From: Meiothermus hypogaeus
GTDB taxonomy: Bacteria > Deinococcota > Deinococci > Deinococcales > Thermaceae
Reading direction: 5' to 3'
Assembly (NCBI RefSeq): GCF_003574035.1
Contig: NZ_QWKY01000032.1
Location: 1-35,997, forward strand
DNA length: 35,997 nt
Shown: piece after piece, positions 26,371-33,733 of the stretch
Position numbering within the stretch: the first letter of the stretch is position 1
Layout of the letters: every line of letters starts with the position of its first letter
The notes under the pieces: generated by a model
What the model saw: only the letters and a program-made list of their open reading frames with translations
Databases searched by the model: none
Told to the model about the DNA's origin: nothing
Position numbers and translations under genes: made by a program

Positions 26371-26382
26371 TCAGGAGAGTCT

Positions 26383-26610
26383 ATGAAAGAGAAAATTCAC
26401 CCCAAGCTGGTGCCTTGCAAAATCATCTGCAACGGCGAAGTGATCATGCAAACCTATAGTACCAAGCCCGAGATCCATGTCGAGGTATGGAGCGGTAACC
26501 ACCCCTTCTGGACCGGACAGCAGCGTTTTGTGGACACCGAAGGTCGGGTTGAGAAGTTCCAAAAGAAGTTTGCTGGCACCTACGGCAAGAAAGCCGCAAA
26601 GAAGCAATAA
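26383..26610 (+). CDS. rpmE: 50S ribosomal protein L31
   Basis: A 75-residue bacterial L31. [12 protein letters not shown] at the start and [24 protein letters not shown] in the second half are diagnostic. The zinc-binding cysteines of the C+ form are mostly missing. Only C16 remains of the usual four; the CxC partner and the CxxC (here VWSGNHPF) are replaced. It is therefore a zinc-independent (C-) type. The ATG at 26383 has an AGGAGAG ribosome site. The frame upstream of it is not coding. A strong terminator follows. Confidence 0.96.
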   Translation: MKEKIHPKLVPCKIICNGEVIMQTYSTKPEIHVEVWSGNHPFWTGQQRFVDTEGRVEKFQKKFAGTYGKKAAKKQ

Positions 26611-26627
26611 TCGCCCCTGCGGTCTGC

Positions 26628-26657
26628 CAGGCGGGCAGTCGCTCGCCTGTTTTTTTT
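26628..26657 (+). terminator. Intrinsic terminator of rpmE
   Basis: The stem CAGGCGGGC/GCTCGCCTG (one G-U pair) with loop AGTC is followed immediately by eight T residues. This is the clearest terminator in the window. Confidence 0.9.
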
Positions 26658-26719
26658 AGAGCACCCCCTCCCTGTCGTTCGGTGAAAACGCGTCGCCCTT
26701 TCCGGAGCGAATCTAGTAT
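26658..26719. repeat. Decayed copy C of the bipartite intergenic repeat
   Basis: AGAGCACCCCCTCCC and GCGTCGCCCTTTC match the linker and middle of copy B (GGAGCACACCCCTCCC and GCGTCTCCCTTTC), and the tail CGAATCTAGTAT matches CGAATCTGGTAT. Hairpins 1 and 2 are lost. Like copies A and B it lies between convergent genes (rpmE and the TPR gene), and its last base is the first base of the TPR stop codon. Confidence 0.6.
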
Positions 26720-28335
26720 CAGACCACCAGCCACTGCTGCCGCCACTCTTCCACCCACTCGCTGTAGTAGCCGGCCATGAAGGTTTGGGAAGGGTCTTCA
26801 GCTCCGGGGAAGGGGTAGCTTTGGGGCTCGAGGTCGCACACCCACTCGGCGCGGGGGTCGAGGGTGTAGACCCCGCCGCAGCTTTGCACGCTGTCCTTCC
26901 AGCCCAGAGCCCGGCGTAGTTTTTCGATTGTTTCCCAGAGTGCTTTGCGGGGGTTTTTGTTGGCAGGGTCGCTCAGGCGGTCTAGGAGCAACTCCAGGCT
27001 GGCCTTGTTGCCGTTTACCAGCAAAAACACCAGTAGCTCACCCGCCTTGCTTATGGCGGCAATGGGTACCCGGCGGCCATTTACCCGCACCTCGAGCCGC
27101 CCAAAAGGCTGTACCTCCACCCGGTAAGGCGTTGGCTGGATGTCTAGCCCCACTTGCTTTGCCAGCGCCGGAAAGCAGAGCAGTTCCTCTCGCACCCACA
27201 AGCTTTGTGGACTTAGGCCGGTCAGGATGGTTCGGGCTTGATGCTCGCAGCCCTGGAGCCGGCTCAGCTCGGCCTCTACTACCCTAAGCACCATCTGGCC
27301 GCGTTCGCCCAGCTTTCCCGCTTGCAACAGACCACTGAGGCGCGGGAGACTCTCCGCAACACTTTTTTGCTCGCCCAGCATCAGTCGAACAGCAGCCAGG
27401 TCGGCCTCGAGCCATTCCTCGGGCTTGAGTTCCCAAGCCTGAATTAGTTTGGAAAAGGCTTGCTCCACATGCCCCATCAGGCGCAGGGTGTGCCCCCAGC
27501 CCCACAGCGCCAAGAGCCGATCCTGGGTATCGCCAGCTTCCTTGAAGGCACGCTGGTAGCTGTGCAGCGCACGTTCCCATTCCCCCAAGCTACGTCGCAC
27601 AGCGCCCAGGCCCACCAGGGCCCGGGCCCGAAACTCTCTGGCGGCCTCCTTGCGACTAACCCTATAGGCTTCCAGCAGGTGCTGCTCGGCCTTGTGGGGT
27701 TGGTCGTGGAGAAGAGCAGAGCCCAGGCTGTGGTGGGCCCAGGCCAGGTAGTAGGGGTCACGCTCGAGGTAAGCCAGAGCTTCGGCCCAAGAAACCAGGG
27801 CCGCGGGTCGCTGCCCTCGGTGGTTCAGGAACCATCCCCGGTCTAGCAGCATGCGCCCCAGAGCGGTGCCTTGCAGGTGGGCCCGCGAGCCGTCGAAAAC
27901 CTCGAGCCAGCCAGGGTCTCCTGTCCAGAACAGTGCCTCGCCCTTGCTCCGATAGAAGATGCTCCAGTCCATATCGGTGGCCGGAGTAGCGTTTTCTAAG
28001 GTTTGCAAGGCCTCTTGGTAGCACCCCAGCCGAACCAGGGCCCAAGCCTGATATACCCAAAGAGCGGCTTCTGGGGAGTGATTGGAAAAAAATTGCAGGA
28101 TTTCATCGGGCCGACGGGCACGGCAAAGGGTTTGAACATAGAGCCGCGCCGCGGTGGGGTTGTGGTTATAGGCCAACGGCAGGCGTCGCAATCGCTCCAG
28201 CAAATCCAAAGCCTGCTGGTAGGTCTGACACTGTTCAAAAACGTTATTTAAGAGCTGCAAGGCGGGCTGATCGTGCCCAGCCTCGAGCATGGCTTCCAAG
28301 CCTAACCAAAACTCTTTGGATAGCGGCCTAGACAC
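26719..28335 (-). CDS. TPR protein with a C-terminal winged-helix (SARP/OmpR-like) DNA-binding domain
   Basis: 538 residues. Residues ~1-400 are helical and repetitive, with several TPR-like units (for example WVYQAWALVRLGCYQEALQTLENA, ARALVGLGAVRRSLGEWERALHSYQRAFKEAG, LALWGWGHTLRLMGHVEQAFSKLIQAW). Residues ~406-495 look like an OmpR/SARP winged helix: FGRLEVRVNGRRVPI, then helices ISKAGELLVFLLVNG, NPRKALWETIEKLRRALG and the wing SCGGVYTLDP. The domain order (TPR first, DNA-binding last) is the reverse of classic SARP and RRNPP regulators. It lies 54 bases after a small secreted-peptide gene, in the same direction. The probable role is a transcription regulator whose TPR part senses a peptide or protein; the target is unknown. 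Confidence 0.8.
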   Translation of the reverse strand: MSRPLSKEFWLGLEAMLEAGHDQPALQLLNNVFEQCQTYQQALDLLERLRRLPLAYNHNPTAARLYVQTLCRARRPDEILQFFSNHSPEAALWVYQAWALVRLGCYQEALQTLENATPATDMDWSIFYRSKGEALFWTGDPGWLEVFDGSRAHLQGTALGRMLLDRGWFLNHRGQRPAALVSWAEALAYLERDPYYLAWAHHSLGSALLHDQPHKAEQHLLEAYRVSRKEAAREFRARALVGLGAVRRSLGEWERALHSYQRAFKEAGDTQDRLLALWGWGHTLRLMGHVEQAFSKLIQAWELKPEEWLEADLAAVRLMLGEQKSVAESLPRLSGLLQAGKLGERGQMVLRVVEAELSRLQGCEHQARTILTGLSPQSLWVREELLCFPALAKQVGLDIQPTPYRVEVQPFGRLEVRVNGRRVPIAAISKAGELLVFLLVNGNKASLELLLDRLSDPANKNPRKALWETIEKLRRALGWKDSVQSCGGVYTLDPRAEWVCDLEPQSYPFPGAEDPSQTFMAGYYSEWVEEWRQQWLVV

Positions 28336-28389
28336 CTCGATATCTTACCGCTCCGATGCAGCCAAGGAAGCAAAAAATGCCCCTGGCCC

Positions 28390-28566
28390 CTACCCTCCGC
28401 TACCCAGCTTGGGCTGGTCACCGTCAGCAAAGGGGCTGGGTTGAACCGGCTTTGCTGCCAGTGGTGCTGTCACAAGCAACAAAAGCAGCAAAACCATAGC
28501 TCCAACCCAAGAGATTTGCTTAAAGCCGATAGCCTCGATGCCGGGGTTATGAAGTTTCTTTTTCAT
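28390..28566 (-). CDS. Small (58 aa) secreted or membrane peptide precursor
   Basis: A short gene starting MKKKLHNPGIEAIGFKQI, with a hydrophobic stretch at about residues 20-38 (VGAMVLLLLLLVTAPLAA) that reads as a signal sequence with a possible Ala-x-Ala cleavage. The polar tail is KPVQPSPFADGDQPKLGSGG. The purine-rich CTGGGGGT runs directly into the ATG. Codon use fits the host. It lies 54 bases upstream of the TPR/winged-helix gene on the same strand, and a 19-bp palindrome sits 21 bases before its start. It could be a peptide pheromone precursor for that regulator, or simply a small exported protein. No family is recognised. Confidence 0.55.
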   Translation of the reverse strand: MKKKLHNPGIEAIGFKQISWVGAMVLLLLLLVTAPLAAKPVQPSPFADGDQPKLGSGG

Positions 28567-28587
28567 ACCCCCAGCCTTGGGCCGAGG

Positions 28588-28606
28588 CCTGCACGGTTTG
28601 TGCAGG
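28588..28606 (-). promoter_or_regulatory. Palindrome upstream of the small-peptide/TPR-regulator unit
   Basis: CCTGCAC-ggttt-GTGCAGG, 7-bp perfect arms with a 5-base centre, 21 bases upstream of the peptide gene ATG. Its size and position suit a dimeric operator (autoregulation by the TPR regulator) or a 5' leader hairpin. No convincing promoter hexamers are seen beside it. Confidence 0.45.
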
Positions 28607-28632
28607 GTGGTGTAACCTATGCCCTAAGAATC

Positions 28633-28814
28633 TGCGCGAACCCCAAGCAAGCACCAAAACCCAGGGGGGTTCGCGCAAGCCGAGAAATCGGCTAGGGGAC
28701 ATTGAAAACTCGTTTTTTCTTCACCTTCCCCCACCCTGCGTCGGAGGCCTTTTTGCGGGGGTTCGCGCAAACGGCCCCTTGAACCCTGTCCAGCACGCAC
28801 GCTAGAATGAGGCC
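28633..28814 (+). promoter_or_regulatory. CRISPR leader
   Basis: Non-coding DNA just upstream of the first repeat. It contains two direct copies of GGGGTTCGCGCAA (28666-28678 and 28758-28770, 92 bases apart), an inverted TGCGCGAACCCC (28633-28644), a small hairpin GCCGA-GAAA-TCGGC (28679-28692), and the array promoter at its end. Repeated elements in a leader are typical of integration or transcription signals. Confidence 0.7.
28779..28808 (+). promoter_or_regulatory. Pre-crRNA promoter
   Basis: TTGAAC (28779-28784), 18-base spacer, TAGAAT (28803-28808). The predicted transcription start, about 7 bases after the -10, is the first base of repeat 1 (28815). Confidence 0.7.
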
Positions 28815-30854
28815 GTTGCACTCGGGCGAAAGCTCGAGTGAGGATTGAAACCTTATCTACCCACTCACTCAGCAACAGATGGTAATGGTTGCACTCGGGC
28901 GAAAGCTCGAGTGAGGATTGAAACCAATGTCGAGTGTGATGGTTACCTCTCCAAGCTCGTTGCACTCGGGCGAAAGCTCGAGTGAGGATTGAAACATGCG
29001 GGCACGGACTGGCGGGCTCTGGTCACACTGGTTGCACTCGGGCGAAAGCTCGAGTGAGGATTGAAACCTTAGACAGATAAGCTACAGCCCCATCTCGGGA
29101 GCGAGTTGCACTCGGGCGAAAGCTCGAGTGAGGATTGAAACACCGGCGTGACCCTCTGCTGAGTCACGCCTATGACAGTTGCACTCGGGCGAAAGCTCGA
29201 GTGAGGATTGAAACCTTTCCAACCCCGAGACAGCAGCGTCAAGGCCGCCCGTTGCACTCGGGCGAAAGCTCGAGTGAGGATTGAAACCGAAGTGCGGGGG
29301 TGGCGGTATGCCTAATCCCCACGTTGCACTCGGGCGAAAGCTCGAGTGAGGATTGAAACGTTCTAGCGCCAGTGCTAGTGCGCCAGTAGGGCTAGGTTGC
29401 ACTCGGGCGAAAGCTCGAGTGAGGATTGAAACGAGGTGCTCCGGGAGCTTCCCGGCCTGGACCTGAGCGTTGCACTCGGGCGAAAGCTCGAGTGAGGATT
29501 GAAACCGGGGTAACGGTGTCTCTTTTCCCCGCCACAGCGTGTTGCACTCGGGCGAAAGCTCGAGTGAGGATTGAAACTTGAAAAGCTTGGAAGAAGCCCT
29601 CAACGAACTTGCGTTGCACTCGGGCGAAAGCTCGAGTGAGGATTGAAACACGATCTCGTTGGGGCTCAGGAGGGTGGCCACGCGTTGCACTCGGGCGAAA
29701 GCTCGAGTGAGGATTGAAACATTTTCGTTTTCATCGTCTACGTGTAGCTCCTGCGTTGCACTCGGGCGAAAGCTCGAGTGAGGATTGAAACGAGCCAGCA
29801 CCGCTTGCCCGCTCCGGGTTCGCGCGTTGCACTCGGGCGAAAGCTCGAGTGAGGATTGAAACTCGGCTCGGCAGTGGCCACAGCCACAGCGGTGCTGGGT
29901 TGCACTCGGGCGAAAGCTCGAGTGAGGATTGAAACTTGATGTTGGCGCACCTCTATGCCCTAACCAGGCGTGTTGCACTCGGGCGAAAGCTCGAGTGAGG
30001 ATTGAAACATCGGGGGGCAATGTTCGCACGGCGTCATTGTGTTGCACTCGGGCGAAAGCTCGAGTGAGGATTGAAACTTCGTGGTCGCGCTCAGCCAACA
30101 TCCTGAGCGTGGGTTGCACTCGGGCGAAAGCTCGAGTGAGGATTGAAACGCCGCCCATGAGCACATAATCGAGCACAGGGTGCGTTGCACTCGCGCGAAA
30201 GCTCGAGTGAGGATTGAAACTCATTGACGAAGCTGAAATGCACATGCCCACCCAGGGTTGCACTCGCGCGAAAGCTCGAGTGAGGATTGAAACCTCCGCA
30301 CCTGGAAAATCCCCAACATCCCATGTTGCACTCGCGCGAAAGCTCGAGTGAGGATTGAAACGTCTACTTTGAAGCCTGCCCAAGCACGCTTGTTGAGTTG
30401 CACTCGCGCGAAAGCTCGAGTGAGGATTGAAACCCAGAGGCTGGCTGGGCCTCTATCAGGCGCAGGAGGTTGCACTCGGGCGAAAGCTCGAGTGAGGATT
30501 GAAACCCTCGTTCGGAACCTGGCTTGCGCCGCCGAATCCGGTTGCACTCGGGCGAAAGCTCGAGTGAGGATTGAAACGCCGCCATGTTCGAGGATTCGGT
30601 ACACGTCGAAGGCGTTGCACTCGGGCGAAAGCTCGAGTGAGGATTGAAACTCACTCAGGACTACAAGTCCTACCGCTGACGCCTGCGTTGCACTCGGGCG
30701 AAAGCTCGAGTGAGGATTGAAACGATGTATTCGCCCACCCGCTTGTTGAAAAAGATTGCGTTGCACTCGGGCGAAAGCTCGAGTGAGGATTGAAACCAGC
30801 GGATCTTCTTCTCGCCATCCTTTTCGTACTGTTGCACTCGGGCGAAAGCTCGAG
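28815..30854 (+). CRISPR. CRISPR array, 29 repeats of 37 bp (last one truncated), 28 spacers
   Basis: The repeat begins GTTGCACTCGGGCGAAAGC and ends GAGTGAGGATTGAAAC. Repeats start at 28815, 28888, 28959, 29031, 29105, 29178, 29251, 29323, 29396, 29469, 29541, 29613, 29684, 29755, 29826, 29899, 29972, 30041, 30113, 30184, 30257, 30325, 30397, 30469, 30541, 30614, 30687, 30760 and 30831 (24 bases only). Spacers are 31-37 bases. The repeat folds ACTCGGGC-GAAA-GCTCGAGT, an 8-bp stem with one G-U pair and a GNRA loop. The ATTGAAAC end would be the crRNA 5' handle, as in many type I and III systems. The intact promoter-bearing leader at the left and the truncated repeat at the right fix the direction. 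Repeats 20-23 carry G11 to C. No cas gene lies in the window. Confidence 0.98.
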
Positions 30855-30868
30855 CACACAAAAAGTAA

Positions 30869-30908
30869 CGCTTGTGGGCTAGGGAGGGGAACCCACAAGC
30901 GCTTCTTT
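30869..30908 (+). terminator. Hairpin terminator downstream of the CRISPR array
   Basis: CGCTTGTGGG (30869-30878) pairs perfectly with CCCACAAGCG (30892-30901) and is followed by CTTCTTT. Two smaller hairpins follow before the hypF stop: CCCAC-TAG-GTGGG (30912-30924) and ACAGCAT-gtaa-ATGCTGT (30938-30955). The array and hypF are convergent, so these may insulate them. Confidence 0.6.
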
Positions 30909-30977
30909 ACCCCCACTAGGTGGGTTGACTCATTTCTACAGCATGTAAATGCTGTTGAATAGGGAAAAAAGTCCTGC

Positions 30978-33269
30978 TTAGGGCTTTTGTAGCGTCTGGG
31001 CCAGGGCTAACTGCCCCAGGGCTATTCCACCATCGCCCGGTGGTACCGCTCGATTCCAGCAGACCTCTAGACCCTGCGCCTGTAGTCCTGCCAAGGCTAG
31101 GCCGTGAAGCAGGCGATTTTGCCACACCCCCCCTGAAAGAACAACGGTGGAGTAAACATAGCGCTTGCGCAAGGTACGCGCGGCGTCTACTACGGAGGTG
31201 GCCAAAGCAGCGTGAAACTGCCAGGCAACCTGTTCTTTTGGAGCACCTTTCTTCAGATCAAGGAGGAGGCCCTCGAGCAAGGGTCGATAGTCCCACTCGA
31301 GCAACTCTTCTTGCAAAAGCGGAAGCGAAAAACGGTACTTTGAAGGGGCTGGGCAAGTGCGGGCCAGTTTTTCTAACCACATGGCGGCCTGCCCCTCGAA
31401 ATCTTGCCGGGTATGGAAGCCCAGCAAAGCGGCTGCCGTATCGAACAAACGTCCCATGCTGCTGGTGAGGGGAATGGGCAGCCTGGAACGTAGCAAACTT
31501 TTTCCTTGTTGTACGGCTTGTTCCGGTAGCAGGGTCTCCCAGCCCGAAAGATCCCTTAAAAAACCTACTGCGGCCTGGGGCGGGAATGTGGCTGCAGCGT
31601 CACCGCCCGGCAGGGGGGCGTAGTGCAGATGGGCCACCCGCTTGAAGCCCTGGTTCAAAGAGCCATAAAGTACCTCCCCACCCCAGATGGCCCCATCCAG
31701 GCCCAGTCCGGCGCCATCGAAGGCAAAGCCCAGCACTGTTTCGTCCCAACGCTGGTGCTCGGCCAGCACCGAGGCGATGTGGGCCTGGTGGTGCTGCACG
31801 GCTTGCTTGGGGCCGGGGAGTTCTGCGGCGTACTGGGTAGAGGGGTAGTCGGGGTGCAGATCGTGCACAACCAGGGCTTGCTCCAGGCTCACCTGGAACA
31901 TCTGCGTTAGATCTCGGACGGTTTGCTGGAAGGCCAGGCGGGCTTCCAGTTCATCCAGGTCGCCGATGTGCTGGCTCACGAATACCTGGCCCCCGCTGCA
32001 CAGAGCAATGGCGTTTTTGAGCTGGGCTCCCAGGGCCAGGATGGGTCGTTGAAAACGCTCCGAACGCAGAATGGGGGCGGGGGCAAAGCCTCGAGCCCGG
32101 CGCAAAAGCATGGGCTTGCCATCGGCCAGCGCTGCAATGGAGTCGTCTACCCGGCGGGCGATGGGCCGCTCGCCCACCAGGAAAAAATCGGCCAGGCCCT
32201 CTAGAAAACGCAAGTCTTCGTCGCGGTAGACCATGGGTTCGCCCGAGCGGTTGGCGCTGGTCATGACCAGTAGGGGAGGGGCACCCTCGGCAAAGAGCAG
32301 GTGCTGTAGGGGGGTGTAGGGCAGCATAAGGCCCAGGTCGGGGCTGCCGGGCGCGAGGGCTTCGGGTAGGGGAACCGGGCCCTTGGGGAGTAGTACTATG
32401 GGGCGCTCGAGGCTCTTCAGCAGGTGCAAAGCCGCCTCGTCTAACAAGACATGGCCGCGCAGGGCTTCGGTGTCCTTTGCCATGAGCGCGAATGGCTTGG
32501 CGCGGCGCTTTTTGCGGGTTCTCAGTGTCTCGACTGCTTGTGGGTTGGTTGCGTCACAGGCCAGGTGGTAGCCCCCCAGCCCTTTGATGGCCAGAATCTG
32601 GCCCTCGCGCAGGAGCCGTGCGGCTTCTGCAATGGCCGGGTGTCTGGACGCAATGGGTTCCATCCTGGCGTTCCGCAGATGCACCTGCGGGCCACACACC
32701 GGGCAGGCGATGGGCTGGGCGTGAAAGCGGCGATTGGTGGGGTCGTGGTACTCGGCGGCGCAGTCCGGGCACATCTCAAAAGCCCGCATGGTGGTGTGGG
32801 GGCGGTCGTAGGGCAGTTGCTGGATGATGCTGTAACGCGGGCCGCAGTTGGTGCAGTTGATGTAAGGGTACAGGTAACGGCGATTTGCGGGGTCGAACAG
32901 CTCCTGCAAGCAATCTTCACAGAGGGTCAGGTCGGGGGAGATGAGGGTGGTGATGGGCCCGCTGGCTGCACTCTGAATAATGGTGAAGCCGGGGGGCAAG
33001 CCGCCCGAACGTCGCTCAACAAGGTCAATGCGCTCGATCCGGGCAGCAGGTGGGGCCTGTTCGCGCAGGGCTTGCACAAAACTCGATAAGACCTCGGGCG
33101 TGGCCGAAGCCTCGATGAGCACCCCCTCGAGGTCGTTGCGTACCCAGCCCGAAAGCCCCAGCGCCTGGGCCAGCCGAAACACAAAGGGGCGAAAACCCAC
33201 GCCCTGCACCACCCCGCGCACCCGCAGGCGCAGCGTTTGCAGGTGGGGTTGGTCGAGGGGGTCTGGCAC
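30978..33269 (-). CDS. hypF: Carbamoyltransferase HypF, [NiFe]-hydrogenase maturation
   Basis: A 763-residue protein that activates carbamoyl phosphate for making the CN ligands of [NiFe] hydrogenases. The order of domains is complete. The acylphosphatase is at ~12-100 (VRGVVQGVGFRPFVFRLA). Paired zinc fingers are at ~115-190 (CEDC, CTNCG, CPDC, CPVC). A YrdC-like nucleotide-binding domain is at ~205-390 (ILAIKGLGGYHLACDATN). The Kae1-like carbamoyltransferase follows to the end (VQHHQAHIASVLAEH, FAFDGAGLGLDGAIWGGEVL, TVVLSGGVWQNRLL). The start is a GTG after CAGGAG. Usual length. No other hyp or hydrogenase genes are in the window, so the partners must be elsewhere. A CGAAGCTTCG palindrome (33295-33304) lies about 25 bases upstream. 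Confidence 0.95.
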   Translation of the reverse strand: MPDPLDQPHLQTLRLRVRGVVQGVGFRPFVFRLAQALGLSGWVRNDLEGVLIEASATPEVLSSFVQALREQAPPAARIERIDLVERRSGGLPPGFTIIQSAASGPITTLISPDLTLCEDCLQELFDPANRRYLYPYINCTNCGPRYSIIQQLPYDRPHTTMRAFEMCPDCAAEYHDPTNRRFHAQPIACPVCGPQVHLRNARMEPIASRHPAIAEAARLLREGQILAIKGLGGYHLACDATNPQAVETLRTRKKRRAKPFALMAKDTEALRGHVLLDEAALHLLKSLERPIVLLPKGPVPLPEALAPGSPDLGLMLPYTPLQHLLFAEGAPPLLVMTSANRSGEPMVYRDEDLRFLEGLADFFLVGERPIARRVDDSIAALADGKPMLLRRARGFAPAPILRSERFQRPILALGAQLKNAIALCSGGQVFVSQHIGDLDELEARLAFQQTVRDLTQMFQVSLEQALVVHDLHPDYPSTQYAAELPGPKQAVQHHQAHIASVLAEHQRWDETVLGFAFDGAGLGLDGAIWGGEVLYGSLNQGFKRVAHLHYAPLPGGDAAATFPPQAAVGFLRDLSGWETLLPEQAVQQGKSLLRSRLPIPLTSSMGRLFDTAAALLGFHTRQDFEGQAAMWLEKLARTCPAPSKYRFSLPLLQEELLEWDYRPLLEGLLLDLKKGAPKEQVAWQFHAALATSVVDAARTLRKRYVYSTVVLSGGVWQNRLLHGLALAGLQAQGLEVCWNRAVPPGDGGIALGQLALAQTLQKP

Positions 33270-33416
33270 TGTTGCTACTCCTGAACTAGGGCAAGCGAAG
33301 CTTCGTTGCTAGTTTACGCCGGGCTCGAGGGGGTTCCAACTCTTCCAGCTCTCTGGGGGTGCATTCCCAAAGCGAAGCAAAGCCAGCCTGCGAACATCTG
33401 CTTGGATGCCCCGGTC

Positions 33417-33444
33417 TTGTCAGAATAAAAGCGGACGATAAACT
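33417..33444 (+). promoter_or_regulatory. tRNA-Leu promoter
   Basis: TTGTCA (33417-33422), 16-base spacer, TAAACT (33439-33444). Transcription should begin a few bases before the tRNA 5' end at 33458. Confidence 0.6.
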
Positions 33445-33457
33445 AAAGAGCGGGTCT

Positions 33458-33543
33458 GCCGGGATGGCGGAATGGTAGACGCTACGGACTTAAAATCCGT
33501 TGCCCGCAAGGGCGTGTGGGTTCGAGTCCCATTCCCGGCACCA
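33458..33543 (+). tRNA. tRNA-Leu (anticodon UAA), CCA encoded
   Basis: Cloverleaf: acceptor GCCGGGA pairs with TCCCGGC. The anticodon stem ACGGA/TCCGT encloses the loop CTTAAAA, with the TAA anticodon at 33491-33493. A long class II variable arm (TGCCCGCAAGGGCG) is followed by the T-arm GTGGG-TTCGAGT-CCCAT. Discriminator A and CCA are genomically encoded. Length 86, as expected for tRNA-Leu. Phage-like remnants begin right after it, so its 3' end may be an integration site. Confidence 0.97.
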
Positions 33544-33733
33544 TGCTCAGAACACCAATATTTAAGGTTGTGCCTGGTTCAAACTTTTGGGCCTGCTTGC
33601 AGGATGTTTGCATTTGCCTCTCCCAGCAGCACCTCGAGCCCTCCCCGCCACCTCGAACCAATGGTATCTGCCCGCGAGCGGGCCGATCGCTAGCAGGTGT
33701 GGGTCGAGGTCAGCACACCAGCACGGCAAGTTT
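33544..33733. other. Junction between tRNA-Leu and phage-like DNA
   Basis: 190 bases with no supported gene. A short palindrome CCCGC-GA-GCGGG lies near 33671. No repeat of the tRNA 3' end is seen anywhere to the right within the window, and there is no integrase gene. Confidence 0.4.

Noticed and set aside
26233-26382. Upstream extension of rpmE
   Set aside because: The added residues cross the promoter and hairpin and do not belong to L31.
28441-28695. 84-codon plus-strand open frame upstream of the CRISPR array
   Set aside because: It spans the complement of the small-peptide gene and the leader, with no ribosome site or domain; the minus-strand 58-codon gene is better supported.
29082-30383. 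Long antisense open frame of 433 codons rich in repeated LTRAFARVQ-like and LELSPEC-like units
   Set aside because: It is the CRISPR array read on the minus strand; the repeated peptides are translated CRISPR repeats.
28815-30830. Possible self-targeting spacers against the phage-like genes at the right end
   Set aside because: Visual comparison of the 28 spacers with 33544-35997 showed no convincing match on either strand.
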